Assembly: GCA_964403415.1 (NCBI GenBank)
Contig: CAYOFF010000001.1
Coordinates: forward strand, 744,001-808,000
Reading direction: 5' to 3'
Source: CAYOFF01 sp964403415
Lineage (GTDB): Bacteria; Patescibacteriota; Gracilibacteria; Absconditabacterales; Absconditicoccaceae
DNA length: 64,000 nt
Part shown: positions 1 to 11,756 of the stretch, piece by piece
Layout of the letters: the number at the start of each line of letters is the position of its first letter
How positions within the stretch are numbered: position 1 is the first letter of the stretch
Notes under the pieces: generated by a model
What the model was told of the DNA's origin: nothing
Databases searched by the model: none
Seen by the model: the letters and a program-made list of their open reading frames with translations, nothing else
Translations under genes and position numbers: made by a program

Positions 1-9
1 ATAATATAT

Positions 10-1839
10 TTATGCTACCTTTTCAGCATAGTGAATAATTATTCCTGGCATGTTATTTTTGACAAGGGGCGGTGATTTTGCAGTAGGATCTCTAAATACA
101 TCTCATAGTGTCGGATGTGAATATCTTAGTTTCCCATTGTCGGAAATAAAAATCCCATCGAGAAATTCTTTCCCGGCATCTGCATCTGCGTAGAGTGCAC
201 GATCAATCTGGTAGCCTGTTTTGCTTTTCATAAGCGCTCACATGATGGCTTTTTTTTGTTCGGGAGTACACCCATTTATAATCACTTCTCATCGTGTTGG
301 AGGAGTGCTAGCTCATCATGATGCGTCTTTGAATGTGACAAGAGAGTGTGAGTTGTTGTGATGTCGTAAACTTGCATCTGGATTCATATTCCCATTGCGA
401 ATGAGAGAGGGCATCGTCATAATATCTCTGCCTTGGGACACATATCTGGAGAGTTGTGCATCGGCTGATCCTGGTTGACCGTTCTTTAGGAGTTCGCTCG
501 TGTGTTCGAGATAGAGTTTTCATCAAGTGATACTTGCGATTCATCTTCATTTGCTGATGCTATTTTCCTCTTCTATGGATGTTTCGTTTCCTACTAATGT
601 CCCATTGTCATATGCCACACCGCTGATTGTAGGATCGCCGTATCCATCAAAACAAGGTCATGTGGTGATCATAGAAATTTTTCTTTGTTTGCCGAGTGGT
701 GGCATTTTTGTGGTGACGTAGGTGTTGATTGCTTCTGGGTTTGGAAAATAATTTCAGTCATTATCCTTCTCGAAGCATGTTTGGAGTTCGGGAATGGTCT
801 GACATCTTGCTGCACTCATAAACATCGTTTTCGGCTCTCGCAGCGGGCTATTTGCATCTTCTGGATCTTCTCTTTGTGTTTGACACTTTATGAGAGATCC
901 AACCTGTTTCCCGTTGAGGAGGAGCGGGACACAGATACTTGCGGGTCAAGAAAGGCGTTCTATTTTGCTTCCTATTGTGACAACACCTTCGGGTGTATCA
1001 ATGCGCTCTGTAGGAGATAATGGTTGATTTGTCGATTTTTCGGGTTGTTCTTTTTTGGTTGATTCTATGGGGCGTGCGGTTTCTCATGTTCATGTTGTTG
1101 TGTTTGCTGTCGTTCCATACCCAAGTTTATATCCAAATGCAAAGAGAGAACGTCGTGATCCAGCGCTTCTTGTGTCGATTAGCGTTTGTCCTACCGCGTT
1201 TGTTGTTGTGTATCCGTCAAATTTTTTTTGTGTCTTAGCATGTGCTAGAGATGGGTCTGGTTGATTTTGTTTATCGATATCTTGTACGAGGTATGAGGAG
1301 ACACCCTGGATAGATGTAATTCTTTTTTTGCCGGGCTCATCGAGTTTGAAGGTGGCAGTTAGTCTTGCTACGTAGTTTCATGAAGTTGTTTTTCCGTTGA
1401 CAGGTGTGGAGATACCGGCTCCTAGAGAGATGTTAAGCGTGGTAACAGAATTTTCTTTGAGAAATTCATTAAGGTTTTTCAAAAATGCTACGGTGACTTT
1501 TTCTGGATCGGTTATAGGTTGTTCGGCAGTCGCATTTCCCAAGACGCCTTTGACGACATAGCTGTATTCGGCGCCTAGTTTGTTGAGCTGATGTGTCAGA
1601 AGTTGATCTTTTTTGATAGGAAATTCTCCTCATCAGATCGTGAGCGGCTTGATGGCAGAGGGAATGTTGAGATCGTCATCCAAAAACTCCAAACTCTGAT
1701 CAACGTCATCATCGTCATCCAATTCTGGATAATGTGTGCGTTGAGCATATTTGTTTTTGATGTATGTGTCTTTGGGTGATTTGTTGCGAGAGGTTTGTTG
1801 TTCTTCATCATAGTCGTAGTCTTTTGACTCTATTGACAT
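10..1839 (-). CDS. Hypothetical acidic protein (609 aa)
   Basis: An open frame of 609 codons ending in TAA is continuous only if its many in-frame TGA codons are read as glycine. I do not recognise the family. The first 70 residues are very acidic, with runs of Asp and Glu, and there is no signal peptide or membrane segment, so the product is probably cytoplasmic. The middle is rich in Thr, Lys and Gly and looks like mixed alpha/beta sequence. It starts about 600 bp to the left of, and in the same direction as, the ECF sigma factor gene and could be in the same transcript, the gap being 76 bp. The start is the first ATG of the frame. No function is proposed. Confidence 0.75.
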
Positions 1840-1915
1840 CTTGGTATGACCTAGCTAGTAAATTAGCACACTGTTGAGTATACAGACTAGGAGATGAGAT
1901 GTCAAAAAATACATT

Positions 1916-2437
1916 CTATTTGTTTAGTCGAGCTGCGATAGCTCTTCTTGCTTTTACGATGGTATTTGCAACGGTTCCTCTTGGCATTTCAAGCTGTTTT
2001 GCTATGTCTTCGTATTTATATCCTTGTCAGAGAAGATTCATAATTTCTTGCACGTTTTTCCGGCTGAACCTCGAAAGAATGCCATGGATTTGTTCTCACA
2101 AGACAGTTGCAGGTCATTCGTTGTGAGACGATACAGCTGAGGGATATGCGTTGAAGTCTATTGTACGTTTTTTTTGGTTTGCTCTAAATGTATCGGTATG
2201 TGCGTTGGACATGATTGTATATATCCGACCTCACAAATTTGTTCAGGGAGTGAACGTATGCCTGTTGTTTCGTGCTCTTGTCTGTACTTCTTGTCGTAGA
2301 TCTTTGGCGTCCTCGATATTTCATGTGAGACTATATGCACGTTGTAAAAATTCTTCGTGGTGCTGTCATAGCCATTGTGAAAACTGAACTTCCGTTAATA
2401 GTGTGTTTGCTTGTCCCTCAGCTGGTGCGTTTCTCAT
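1916..2437 (-). CDS. ECF-type RNA polymerase sigma factor
   Basis: The 173-residue product has the layout of an extracytoplasmic-function sigma factor. Residues about 20-90 resemble region 2: a helix with AYSLTGNIEDAKDLRQEV, followed by PGTNLGGRIYTIMSNAHTD, the usual position of the -10 recognition helix. Residues about 120-170 resemble region 4, with a helix-turn-helix around YEDIAKQLEMPRGTVANTI. The gene contains seven TGA codons read as Gly, several at family glycines. The size matches short ECF factors. No anti-sigma gene is evident next to it: the downstream gene is a large acidic protein with no membrane segment. The start is the first ATG after an in-frame TAA. Target promoters are unknown. 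Confidence 0.85.
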
Positions 2438-2729
2438 GGTTATTTGAAATACATATAAAATACCTCTGTTTGGTTGTAAATGATCGGCATATACTCTAAT
2501 TTGTAAGTATTACAATGTCTATTGACATATTATCTCTGTTTTTTGTATTGTCAATATAATGTCGTATGATGCTATATGTGAGATGTAAAGACATATATGG
2601 TGTGTATATGAATATATTTGGTATGTGCATTATTTACCCTTGCAACAAATCTTTTATCGTATAGGATCGTGGTATATTAGCATGTGACCTAGTAAGTGTG
2701 ATATTTATATTTATTCTGTAGTAAACAAT

Positions 2730-3500
2730 ATGACGAAAGATACGGTATTGTCTGATATATTGACTCAGTTATGACTGGATGAGTCAGAGATAAAGGTTTT
2801 TGAGGTTTGTTATCAGCACGGAAGTCTGTCGGTGGCGTCGATAGCAAGGATGTTGTGACTTTCCAGATCTACCGTACATGGTGTGGTTGGAAGATTGGAA
2901 GCACAAGAATTTTTGACGCCAAATCACTTTAGCACGACGACCTTGTATGATGCAATTTCGTATGATCAGCTTGTGCAACTGGTACAGCGTAAACAAGTGG
3001 ATTACGTCGTGCTATTATCACACTTGCAGACACAAGAGTGATATCTCAAATGACTGTATCAGACGAGAATTTCCAATTCTTTGATTACGTACTATACAGC
3101 GCAAGAGCTCAATACACTTATGTACGATAAAATCTTGCTTGCGAATCATGTAAGGAGTATTTGGGATATGGATCGAGGGAAGGAGGTATTCGGATTAACT
3201 GATGCGCAGGTGATGCATCTGCCAAGGGTGAGTCCTTGAATTACGCAGAGAGTCCTTGTGGACTCACCCTTGGCAAGAACCTATATTGCTGCGCATCAGT
3301 CACAGAATTATCAGCTCAAACTAGTCTCTCCCGAAAAGTGCAGCAAAGCTGATCTGATGATTATGGATGGGAGCGTTTATCATGGGTCATATGGAACTAA
3401 GAAGCAATGATTTCAGGTGACAGATCCTGCATTCTATGGAGTAATGTGTGAGATGTTTGATGCACTTTGGGTGTCGTTGGAGTTTCCTAAAAATACCTAA
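2730..3500 (+). CDS. TrmB-like winged-helix transcriptional regulator
   Basis: The 256-residue protein starts with a winged helix (residues about 10-75): a conserved ESEIKVFEVCYQHGSLSVAS helix pair, then the recognition helix LGLSRSTVHGVVGRLE. This resembles TrmB/MarR-like regulators, with a C-terminal ligand-type domain of about 170 residues I cannot assign. It has a distant relative in this window at 62266-63042. UGA codons specify Gly at several helix boundaries. The coding sequence carries a nested perfect inverted repeat (3198-3300). A hairpin with a T-tract follows the stop. The ATG at 2730 is preceded by an AT-rich intergenic stretch of about 290 bp shared with the divergent sigma factor gene; I see nothing else in that stretch. 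Confidence 0.75.
3198..3300. repeat. Nested perfect inverted repeat inside a coding region
   Basis: The outer arms are 12 bp and perfect (3198-3209 and 3289-3300). The inner arms are 16 bp and perfect (3220-3235 and 3260-3275), with a 24-nt centre. The reading frame of the TrmB-like gene passes through without a stop. Confidence 0.9.
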
Positions 3501-3574
3501 GATGTCGTCGTCATACGACGTCGTGTATCTGTAAGCGTGTGTTGCTTAAATTATTTTTTCTTGTATTTGTCAAG

Positions 3575-3601
3575 CCATCAAAAGATGGTTTTGTTTTTTT
3601 A
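3575..3601 (+). terminator. Intrinsic terminator after the TrmB-like gene
   Basis: The stem CCATC/GATGG closes an AAAA loop and is followed by a T-rich tract. It lies between the regulator stop codon and the next start codon, just 11 bp before the asparagine synthase start. Confidence 0.7.
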
Positions 3602-3611
3602 TTACTGTGGT

Positions 3612-5942
3612 ATGTGTGGTATAGTTGGTATTTTTGGCGAGTGTGTAGAGAGGAGTCTTGCAGTACGTTCTCTTCAAAAAGTGAGCTATCGTGGGAGTAG
3701 TGTTTTGGAGTTGAAGGAGTTTCCGCATGGAGTACTGGGGGCAAATCGTTTGCCTATACAGGGCAGAGAAACTGGTATACAGCCGCTATGTAACGAAGAT
3801 GAGACAATTTGGGCCTGCCAGAATGGTGAAATTTTCAATTATCTCGCGTTGAGAGGAGAGCTAGAAGCCGTCGGACATGTGTTTAAGACAGATTGCGATA
3901 CGGAGTTGTGGGTACATTTGTATGAAGAGTTTGGGGTAAATGCTATTGCAAAAGTGGATAGTGAAATGTTTGCGTTTGTTGTATATGATGCTAAGAAGAG
4001 AGCTGTTTTTGTGGGTAGAGATAGGCTTGGAGTGAAGCCATTGTATTATGGATTTCATAGCGATGGAAATATACACTTTGCTTCTGAACTCAAACAACTG
4101 ACACAATTTGAGGATATTCAAAAAGTGTTCATATTCCCCAAAGGGAGCTACTATTATAATGGTGTATTTTGTAGGTATGCAACAGAGTTGGTTGTGTGTG
4201 GGGTAGAGAAATCCTTTGATGCTTGAGAACTTTGTGAAGAAACACTTATTCCTCGTCTTTCAGAACTTCTAGAAGATGCTGTCAAAAAGAGAGTACAAAC
4301 TGACCTGCCTATAGGCGTATTTCTCAGTGGGGGAGTGGATTCAAGTCTAATAATGGAATTAGCTACGAGATACCATAATAATGTGACAGCGATTATTTTG
4401 TGACATCAGGGATCCAGTGATTATGAATTTGCACTAAGATTGTGTCGTGAAAAATGATACAAACATCATGTAGTCACTCCAGACTTAGAGTATCGAAAGC
4501 ACGTAGAAGAGATGATATACCATACAGAGACGTATGAGCCGCTTATTATTCGTCATGCTTTTGCAAATGATATGTGTAGCAGGGCTGCAGCAGAGCTTGG
4601 CATTCGTGTAGTATTGCTTGGTGAATGATCTGACGAGATTTTTGCGTGATATAATGAGTTTATGCATGTCCCGGGAGATCTTGTAAATTCTGCGTGTATT
4701 CATCTTTTGCAAGATTTGGAATTTGGTCATCTCAAGAGAGTAGACCGCTTGGCTATGAGACATACTGTGGAGACAAGATGTCCGTTTTTGGATGATGCGG
4801 TTGTGCAGCTGGGTGTACGTATACCGAGTGTTTATAAGATCAAAAAATCATGAGAAACAACTATCACCAAATATATTCTGCGTAAAGTGGCGGCGCAATT
4901 TCTTCCAGACTATATTGCATGGAGATACAAGGAGCCCTTTGCAAATGGGGCAGGGATGGATGTAGGGTATAATTACAAAAAATCAGATGGTGAGATATCT
5001 GCGTATATAGATGGATTGTGATCGTTTGTAAGTTGTCTAGATGATCAATTGCGTGAAAAATATGGATTGAAGACGAATACAGAAATTCATCATTTTCTAA
5101 CATATCAGAAGCATGGGTACGATAAACTAGTAGATGGAGATCATAGGCTCTTGGTCAAAGATACGCTTAAGGATCGTAATGTGAAAGATATGATTTCTTG
5201 CGAGAGAATAAGACTACAAAAACAAATAGATTCTATTTTGGAGTATATAAATGATCGCATGTATAGGAGGCACTTTCCTTATCGTCAACAAGATCTTTAT
5301 CTTATGCTTGAGCAAGCGTTGGTGCATCGTATACCTTTGTCGTTTTTCCTGTTTTGGGGCGCTTCTGAAAAAGAGCATATGGATAATTTTGATGTCCAAT
5401 GTTTGTTGTATGTACAAACATTTTTTGACGGACTAGGCAAATTGTTCCCTTATGATATCAATGTTACGTTTTGGCTTGCGGATGAACACGCTCTGAATAA
5501 TAAGTATACGAGAATTTTTTTTGAGTCGTATCTAGATGAAATTTCGAGAGCTATACAAAAGGTGTCATGATGGCGTGTTTGTATGTTATCCGAGCTTTAT
5601 ATTAAGTACAACGTAGATAGAGAGAGGTCTATTCAGGAGTATTTGGCAAAACAACAACATGGGCGATGGGAACGTTGTGAAATTCAATATCTTTTGGAAA
5701 GAAGTGCTCAGAAGTACTATAAATGAGATAATATTGTAGAGGGTGCACAATCGTATATGGCTATGAGAATGATCGAAAAAACTATGTTGGAGGATTATTT
5801 TGGTGATGCTGTATTTATCACGTTTGGTAGTCATAAATTACAATCTCTCTATCCCAATGTTCCGACGTTGTATCTCTACAGTTCGAAGGAGAGAAACCAT
5901 AAATTACCGTGGTTTACCCCTTCAAAGTACCGCTCTTTATAG
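3612..5942 (+). CDS. asnB: Glutamine-hydrolysing asparagine synthase with extra C-terminal domain
   Basis: The 776-residue protein begins MCGIVGIFG, so after Met removal Cys1 is the glutaminase nucleophile; this fixes the start at 3612 rather than at upstream start codons. The N-terminal Ntn amidotransferase domain spans residues 1-200, with NGEIFNY and GRDRLGVKPLYY. The synthase domain follows, with the ATP-binding loop LSGGVDSS and the family motif GEGSDEIFAGY, where two glycines are UGA. The enzyme would convert aspartate, glutamine and ATP to asparagine. Standard AsnB proteins end near residue 500-550; here about 270 further residues continue in frame, with a motif FLFWGASEKEH and ADEHALNN. 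I cannot assign this domain. It may modify specificity, or the protein may aminate a different substrate. Confidence 0.85.
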
Positions 5943-6069
5943 GTGGGACACAGAGGTGTTGTCAAAAATTAACTACAAAATACGACACATACTCTCTCGC
6001 TTTTGTCAATTTATTCTGTATTCGTATGTGCTTACCTAATAATTTTTTACTGATATTTTAGATGTGTAT

Positions 6070-7233
6070 ATGATTAATACGTTTAGTTCTTTTAATAGTA
6101 AAGAGACTGTGGTAGGACATTTAAAATTGTCTTTGTATGCATTTGTGCTTGCACAGTTGCTGCTTTTGGCGTCACCTACATTTGCCCAGACGTGAGGCGG
6201 GTCGCGTACATCGTATCTCAAATGACTGTATGCATCCAAGTTCAATCCGCGCGTAGGAGATGAATTGCAGTTTGATACGTTACTGGTGAAGCAGATTGTT
6301 CCAGCTATTGTGGCATGACTTCCAGATGGATTTATGAAAGATTTTTTCAAAAGAGATACCAGTATGCCACTTGATAGTGCATGGATTGAGTCATTTGCTC
6401 TGTTACGTGATGCTGCTTTGCAACATCCTACAGAGATCGCAAACGCCTCTATTGTGTATACGACTATGTATTTGCTGTTTGCAGAAAAAGGGATGTACTT
6501 GTGAGATAATGACGAGATGATATGGTTGGCAGAGACGCGTACCATGTCTCTAGATAAATTTCTACATGCGCTGCATCAGATGGGATTTGATATCTCACCA
6601 TTTTCTGATTTCAGGGAAGAGAGAGTATACGTGGTTAATGATCCAAGATATTCATTTCAGGGACATACCAAAAATGGTGTTGTGTTTTTGAATCAGCGTC
6701 AATTAGATTTCTTGAAGCGTCAGTTTGGATTTACATGAGATGCGTACCCTACGTTTGCGAACGAGTTGTTTCATGTAACGTCACAGTTGCGGTACACGGA
6801 GTACGATCTCAAAGATCCTGCAGAGGCAGGGAGTAATGCGACATTATTAACAGGGCTTACATATGCTGATCTTCAGGAGTTTGGAAGTGTAGTGACAAGT
6901 ATACTCGTCTCTGACAATGTACAGCAAGAGCTTGCTCAGTTTTTATTTTTGAGAATTGTGAATAATAATTTTGATGTCTCTATGGGCGATGATGATGTGG
7001 GATATTATGGATCGACAAAGTTGCTTACGAAGATACTAGAAGAACTTGGTATTTGGGCGCCTGTGCGTGCGTTACAGGTGTGACATTCTAAAAAATCTGA
7101 TTGGACGATTGCTGAGGATAAATTGCTTTTTGAAGAGGTACAAAAAGTTACGGACTGACTAAAGACTGATGTCGTACAGAGAGCATTCTTGGATATGCGA
7201 AAGGGTGCAGCAAAGGTGTATCCTACGTTTTAG
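6070..7233 (+). CDS. Secreted protein of unknown function (387 aa)
   Basis: The product has a signal peptide: a hydrophobic stretch LSLYAFVLAQLLLLA ending in SPTFA-Q, a signal peptidase I-like site near residue 40. The remainder is globular and helix-rich, without a motif I recognise. At least nine Gly residues are encoded by TGA. The stop at 7231-7233 directly abuts the next gene, which starts at 7237, so the two are probably co-transcribed and may act together at the cell surface. Confidence 0.75.
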
Positions 7234-7236
7234 GTG

Positions 7237-8139
7237 ATGTGTGCTCAGAGAGAAACGATATACTGGAATACTATTTCTCTGGATTGCAATGCTCCTCATT
7301 TCTTATATAGACGTGATATGTGCATCAAGGTATCTTACGTAGATGAGAGAGCTGCTGTGTTTGTTGTGATGAGACAGACCCCTTTGGGCGTAGACGAGCA
7401 TCAGATGGAGGAAATATCAGTATTTACTATCCAAGATAAGATATATACATTGCCGACACATAGTAAATATTTTGCAGCAATTGATCCGCTGGCCTGATGA
7501 ACGAGTTGTTTGGTGCAAATACAAATGGATATGAACGTGCAGTCTATAGAAAAAATTTCTTTCTATACTGTTCAAAATTGAAATCCTGACCTCAAAGCAG
7601 ATCCAGATACTAAGATGACAAGAGGCATATTGCCGTTTTATGTGGCTCTGTATGGTGATGCATGGAAGGAGCACGTTGTATGATATACATTTGATAGTTT
7701 TAACCTATACAGCGATAGTGTTGTATATAGTGGGCAGTGATATCAGCGTTTAGAAAAAAAATATCGGTATTTGGATATTGATGCTGATCAACAACCTATT
7801 ATCAAATATGACGCTCATCATGTAGGTAGGTTTTGTAGTGAAGATCAGCTGTTACAATTAGATATGTCCTATAAGATAGGAGAATACTATGAGACAAAAA
7901 TCAAAAAAGATATTCCGGATTTGTCTGAAACACTCAACGTGAGCTCAACGATAGATCGTGTACGGAATGATTTGGAGCGTTTGTGATATTTCTGATCAGT
8001 TAGTGTACAAGCACAAGGAAAAGATATCCCGATACAGACGTTGAGTGTTGTATCACTTCAAATAAGCCAAGACGGAAGTGTTTTGAAATATAGCAATATC
8101 CAGCAGCCAGAGATGTCTAAGGAGCGAATACTGATCTAG
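7237..8139 (+). CDS. Hypothetical protein, co-transcribed with secreted protein
   Basis: The protein has 300 residues and no signal peptide, membrane segment or family I recognise. It is rich in Tyr, Asp and Ile and reads as a beta-rich soluble protein. A GTG lies directly before the chosen ATG. Three bases separate it from the upstream gene. Its TAG stop overlaps the stop codon of the convergent gene on the other strand by three bases, so the two genes share their 3' ends with no terminator in between. Confidence 0.65.
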
Positions 8140-10022
8140 TCTAGTGTCGATACTGATTCGTGTAATATTATCATCTTTTCCATATATGTACTTGCTTCTC
8201 TGAGGCAAGCGACTCACCAGAAAAGCGGTGTCCGTGGTCATGGTGTGGTGATTGTCTCTCCACACGCATTGATGTGGTAGAGTCTACATTCGGGAACAAG
8301 CCATGCTCATATTTGTTGTATTTCCATTGTTTCATGGCTTGGTCTTACTACGTACTCGTCTGTTCCGGTAATCATAGCTAGTCATCTATTATATGCATCT
8401 GTAGCAAGAGTGTACAGATTTTGAAGATATTTTTCATATTTCAATCCTATTCATGTAGCACTGCTTGTAATCTGTTCGGTTTCATCTTTTTTGCTGTGTT
8501 CTATGATTTCTACATATCTACGAGCAGCTCGAGCGGCTATTTGAAAATGGGGGTGTGTTCGTCATGCTTCAAGTCATTCTGTAGATAGAGGTGCACGTGA
8601 CGAAGGCGATTCATTTTCTTTTTTTTGTATTCCTGTCGTGATCGCTTTTAGCAATAAAGCTCTCCCGGCATAGTGAATGACTCAGGTCTTATCTCTAAAC
8701 TCTGGATGCACTCGTAGTCATCATTCTGCTTGCTGTCCATTATCATTGTGCGCAAGTAGTCCTTGATGCCAAACAACGTGCGTATACATACCAGCCTGTT
8801 GATAGCTATCGCCGCGATAGCGTTTGATTCCTCATGTTGTGGGATCATAGAGATGCTCCATTACGTGTGCAATAATATCCTCTGGTAATGGTGCGTCTTG
8901 CAAGAGTTGCGATAAATGTTCTTGTGTATCCATAACAAGGCGATAGAGGAGAGCTGCATCAGCATTTCTATGTCTAAGGGAGTCTCTATGATGACTTGGG
9001 CTTTCGTGTAGTCACATGCTTGTTACTTTTCTTGTTCATGTCTGCAATAACTCTTTTCTTAGAGAAGATTCTAGTTGTAATCGTTCGAATCCATCGATGT
9101 GCTGTATATTTTCTAGCCCTAGTAGTGCATTGATTGCGCATAGTACTGTGGATTGTCTTTCGGCATCAATTTCTTCCCATGATCATGCATTTCGATATGT
9201 GCTATATTGCAGTGCTTGCATGAGTTTTGTAATATGTGCGAGCCGTGTTTTGTGATGACTTTGGAGATCGTTTGCAGTGATAAGTCTGGACGTAATAGCC
9301 TCGCATAAGACGGCTACGAGTTGTTGCCGAGCATCTTGTTTATGTGATCGGTTATTGATGCCCTCGATCTTGTTGTCTACTACATGTCGTTTTATGTGAG
9401 GATGATTTTGATGGTCAATCATATATTCGGGATCATTTTGATGTTCTATAAGTTGATCTATTCTTCATAGGTCTGATTCATTGGAAACGATGTTGAGCAA
9501 AGATATTAGCATGTCTCTGGCTTGTACTCCACTGGCAGCATATTGCTGTGCATTACACTGTCGTCTGCGGAGTTCACTATGAGCCGCAAAAGTTTGGTCT
9601 CTAAGTCGCACATCTGTCATATTATATCATTCACCTGCAGAGGCATTGAGAATAGTTACTGGTCTTTGTTCACCTCCTGATTCTATAGTCGCAGTATGCG
9701 TTTGCATATGCGATGTTCATTTTTGTTCTAGAAGATAAACGAGAGTTTGGAAGTTGTTACTAGTGTACTTAGTATGCATGTATGTTGCCAGTTCTGTATT
9801 GTGGATTGTACATGCTGAGCCGTCACTTAGAATAAGTATTTCTGTTTGATGGTTTTGAGTGCGTTGGAAGATAGGATCTAGTTGTTGCACTGATGTACAA
9901 CCTTCCGTTATGCAATGGTGAAGTAGTTCTTGCAATCTTGCTATTACGGCAGCGGTGAAGGGAGCTTTTTCTTCTGAAAGTAAACCGCTAATCTCTTTTT
10001 CCAAAAATGTCTGTGCATCCAT
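8136..10022 (-). CDS. Hypothetical helical protein (628 aa)
   Basis: A frame of 628 codons, interrupted only by TGA, ends in TAG. The sequence is rich in His, Gln, Arg and Leu and is predicted largely helical. It contains no obvious signal peptide, membrane helix or catalytic motif I recognise. The N-terminus (MDAQTFLEKEISGLL) follows a promoter region of about 150 bp shared with the divergent guaB. The 3' end overlaps the convergent gene by four bases. Function unknown. Confidence 0.7.
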
Positions 10023-10185
10023 GAGTAAAAGAACGTTATCTAAAGAGTATCAAAATGTTTTGTATGTCTATATAACATTTGTCAATATACAATTGGAAAA
10101 ATACTTTTTTTTATTAAATCCTTGCTAAATTTGGTTTTATGGCTACAGATAGTCTCGGCTTTTTTTAGTTGTGTATGTTGAGACG

Positions 10186-11640
10186 ATGCAGTTTATAAAT
10201 CCTCGCTATGAGCATGAAGAGTTGACCTTTGATGATGTGTTTTTGTTGCAAGGATATTTTGATGGAACATCCAGAATGAAGGATTTGGATCTGACACCGT
10301 GGTGCTTGAATCTCAAGATCCCTATCATAAGTGCAAATATGAATTCTGTGACAGGAAAGAGGTTTTCGGAAACGATTGCGAGATACGGGGGACTTGGTAT
10401 CTTACCTCAGGATATGAGTAATGAGACGATGCTGAGGATTGTACAGCATATAAAATCGGCTTCAGTGGAATATGATACGCCGCTTGTGGTGACGCCACAG
10501 GACTTTGTGAGAGACTGTTTGGATATTATTTACAAGAGAGATCATGGATGTGTGATAGTTGTAGATCAAGCTGAGAAGCCGATTTCTGTGCTTACGGTCA
10601 AAGATCTCCAGTGATTTGATCCATTTACTGCAGTGAGCCATATCATCAAAAATAAACGTTCTGTAGTTACGTGAATAGTCGGGATATCTTCTCGTGATGC
10701 GTTCGATCTTATGCATCATGAGCGTATCAATGCGCTTCCTATTGTTGATGAGCAGGGAAAGCTTGTTGGTATTCTTACCAAAAAGTGATGTGTCAGAAAG
10801 GATATTTATACCCCTACACTTGATGGGCAGGGAAGACTTGATGTCGGTGTGGCAGTAGGCATCAATAGCTATCAAGAGAGACTTGATCCTATTATCGAAC
10901 TTGGTGTAACGACTATCGTTTTGGATACAGCACATGGATATCAGAAAAATATGATCGAAGCGATCAAACATATCAAAGCAAGATATGGTCAGCGTATTAC
11001 GTTGGTCGCAGGGAATATTATTGTGGAGCAGTGAGTGGAAGATTTGTTGGAGGCAGGTGCAGATGGCATCAAAGTGTGAGTTTGACCAGGAGCCATGTGC
11101 ACCACGAGGATGAAGACGGCGGTGGGAAGGCCGCAAATTACCGCCGTCTACAAATGCAGCCTAGCAGCCAAAAAAAGATGATGATTCATTTGGGCAGACG
11201 GCGGTATTAGGACGCCAAGAGACGTCTGCCTCGTTTTGGCTGCTGGCGCAAGCCATGCGTTTTTTGGTTCTATTTTTGCCGGTACGTATGAGTCCACCGG
11301 TACCGTCAAGATGGATTCTGACGGCCAGATGTATAAAGAAAATTTTGGCATGGCATCTGGTAGGGCAGTAACGGGAAGAAATGATGGGTTGGACGAGTTC
11401 GATCTTATGAAAAAATCATTGTTCCAAGAGGGTATTTCTCATGGAAAAGCTTATCTTCAGAAGGGTAGAGAAGGGTTATGAGATATTATTGATGATCTTA
11501 TTTTTGGGTTGAGATCTAGTATGACGTATGTAGGAGCGAAGACGATAGCAGAATATCAGGATAAAGCAGTAATGGGCATACAATCCTTGAGCGGCTATAG
11601 AGAAGGTATGGCTATAGATAAGATGAGATATAGTTTGTAA
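10186..11640 (+). CDS. guaB: Inosine-5'-monophosphate dehydrogenase
   Basis: The 484-residue enzyme oxidises IMP to XMP with NAD+, the first committed step of guanine nucleotide synthesis. Seen in order: the LTFDDVFLL start, a pair of CBS domains at about residues 95-210, the loop GPGAMCTTR with catalytic Cys305 (usually GPGSICTTR), then the IMP-binding ADGGIR motif and GSIFAGTYES. UGA encodes glycines in the active-site segment. A GTG in frame at 10171 is an alternative start, but the ATG at 10186 matches the usual N-terminus. The conserved region at 11114-11244 contains several inverted repeats without any insertion relative to the protein family. Confidence 0.92.
11114..11244. repeat. Cluster of inverted repeats in the guaB active-site region
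   Basis: A 10-bp arm (11114-11123) pairs perfectly with 11140-11149, and the same 10 bp recurs at 11196-11205. An 11-bp arm (11163-11173) pairs with 11234-11244. An 8-bp arm (11193-11200) pairs with 11223-11230. The segment is visibly richer in G and C than the surrounding gene. Confidence 0.8.
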
Positions 11641-11756
11641 AGGTCTGTGTCTGTGAGGGATGCTTCATACCCTTGTTTCTCGAACCAAAATTCATATATT
11701 GCCAGCATTGGCGGAGATTTTTTTGATTTTTTTTGTTTTAAATCGGCTGAAAACCT

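Noticed and set aside
3537..3611. Longer N-terminus for asparagine synthase
   Set aside because: It would bury the catalytic Cys and overlap the terminator hairpin; the enzyme must begin at Met-Cys-Gly.
9090..9120. tRNA T-arm-like GTTCGAATCC
   Set aside because: It lies inside a long open frame on the minus strand and no acceptor or anticodon stem can be paired around it.
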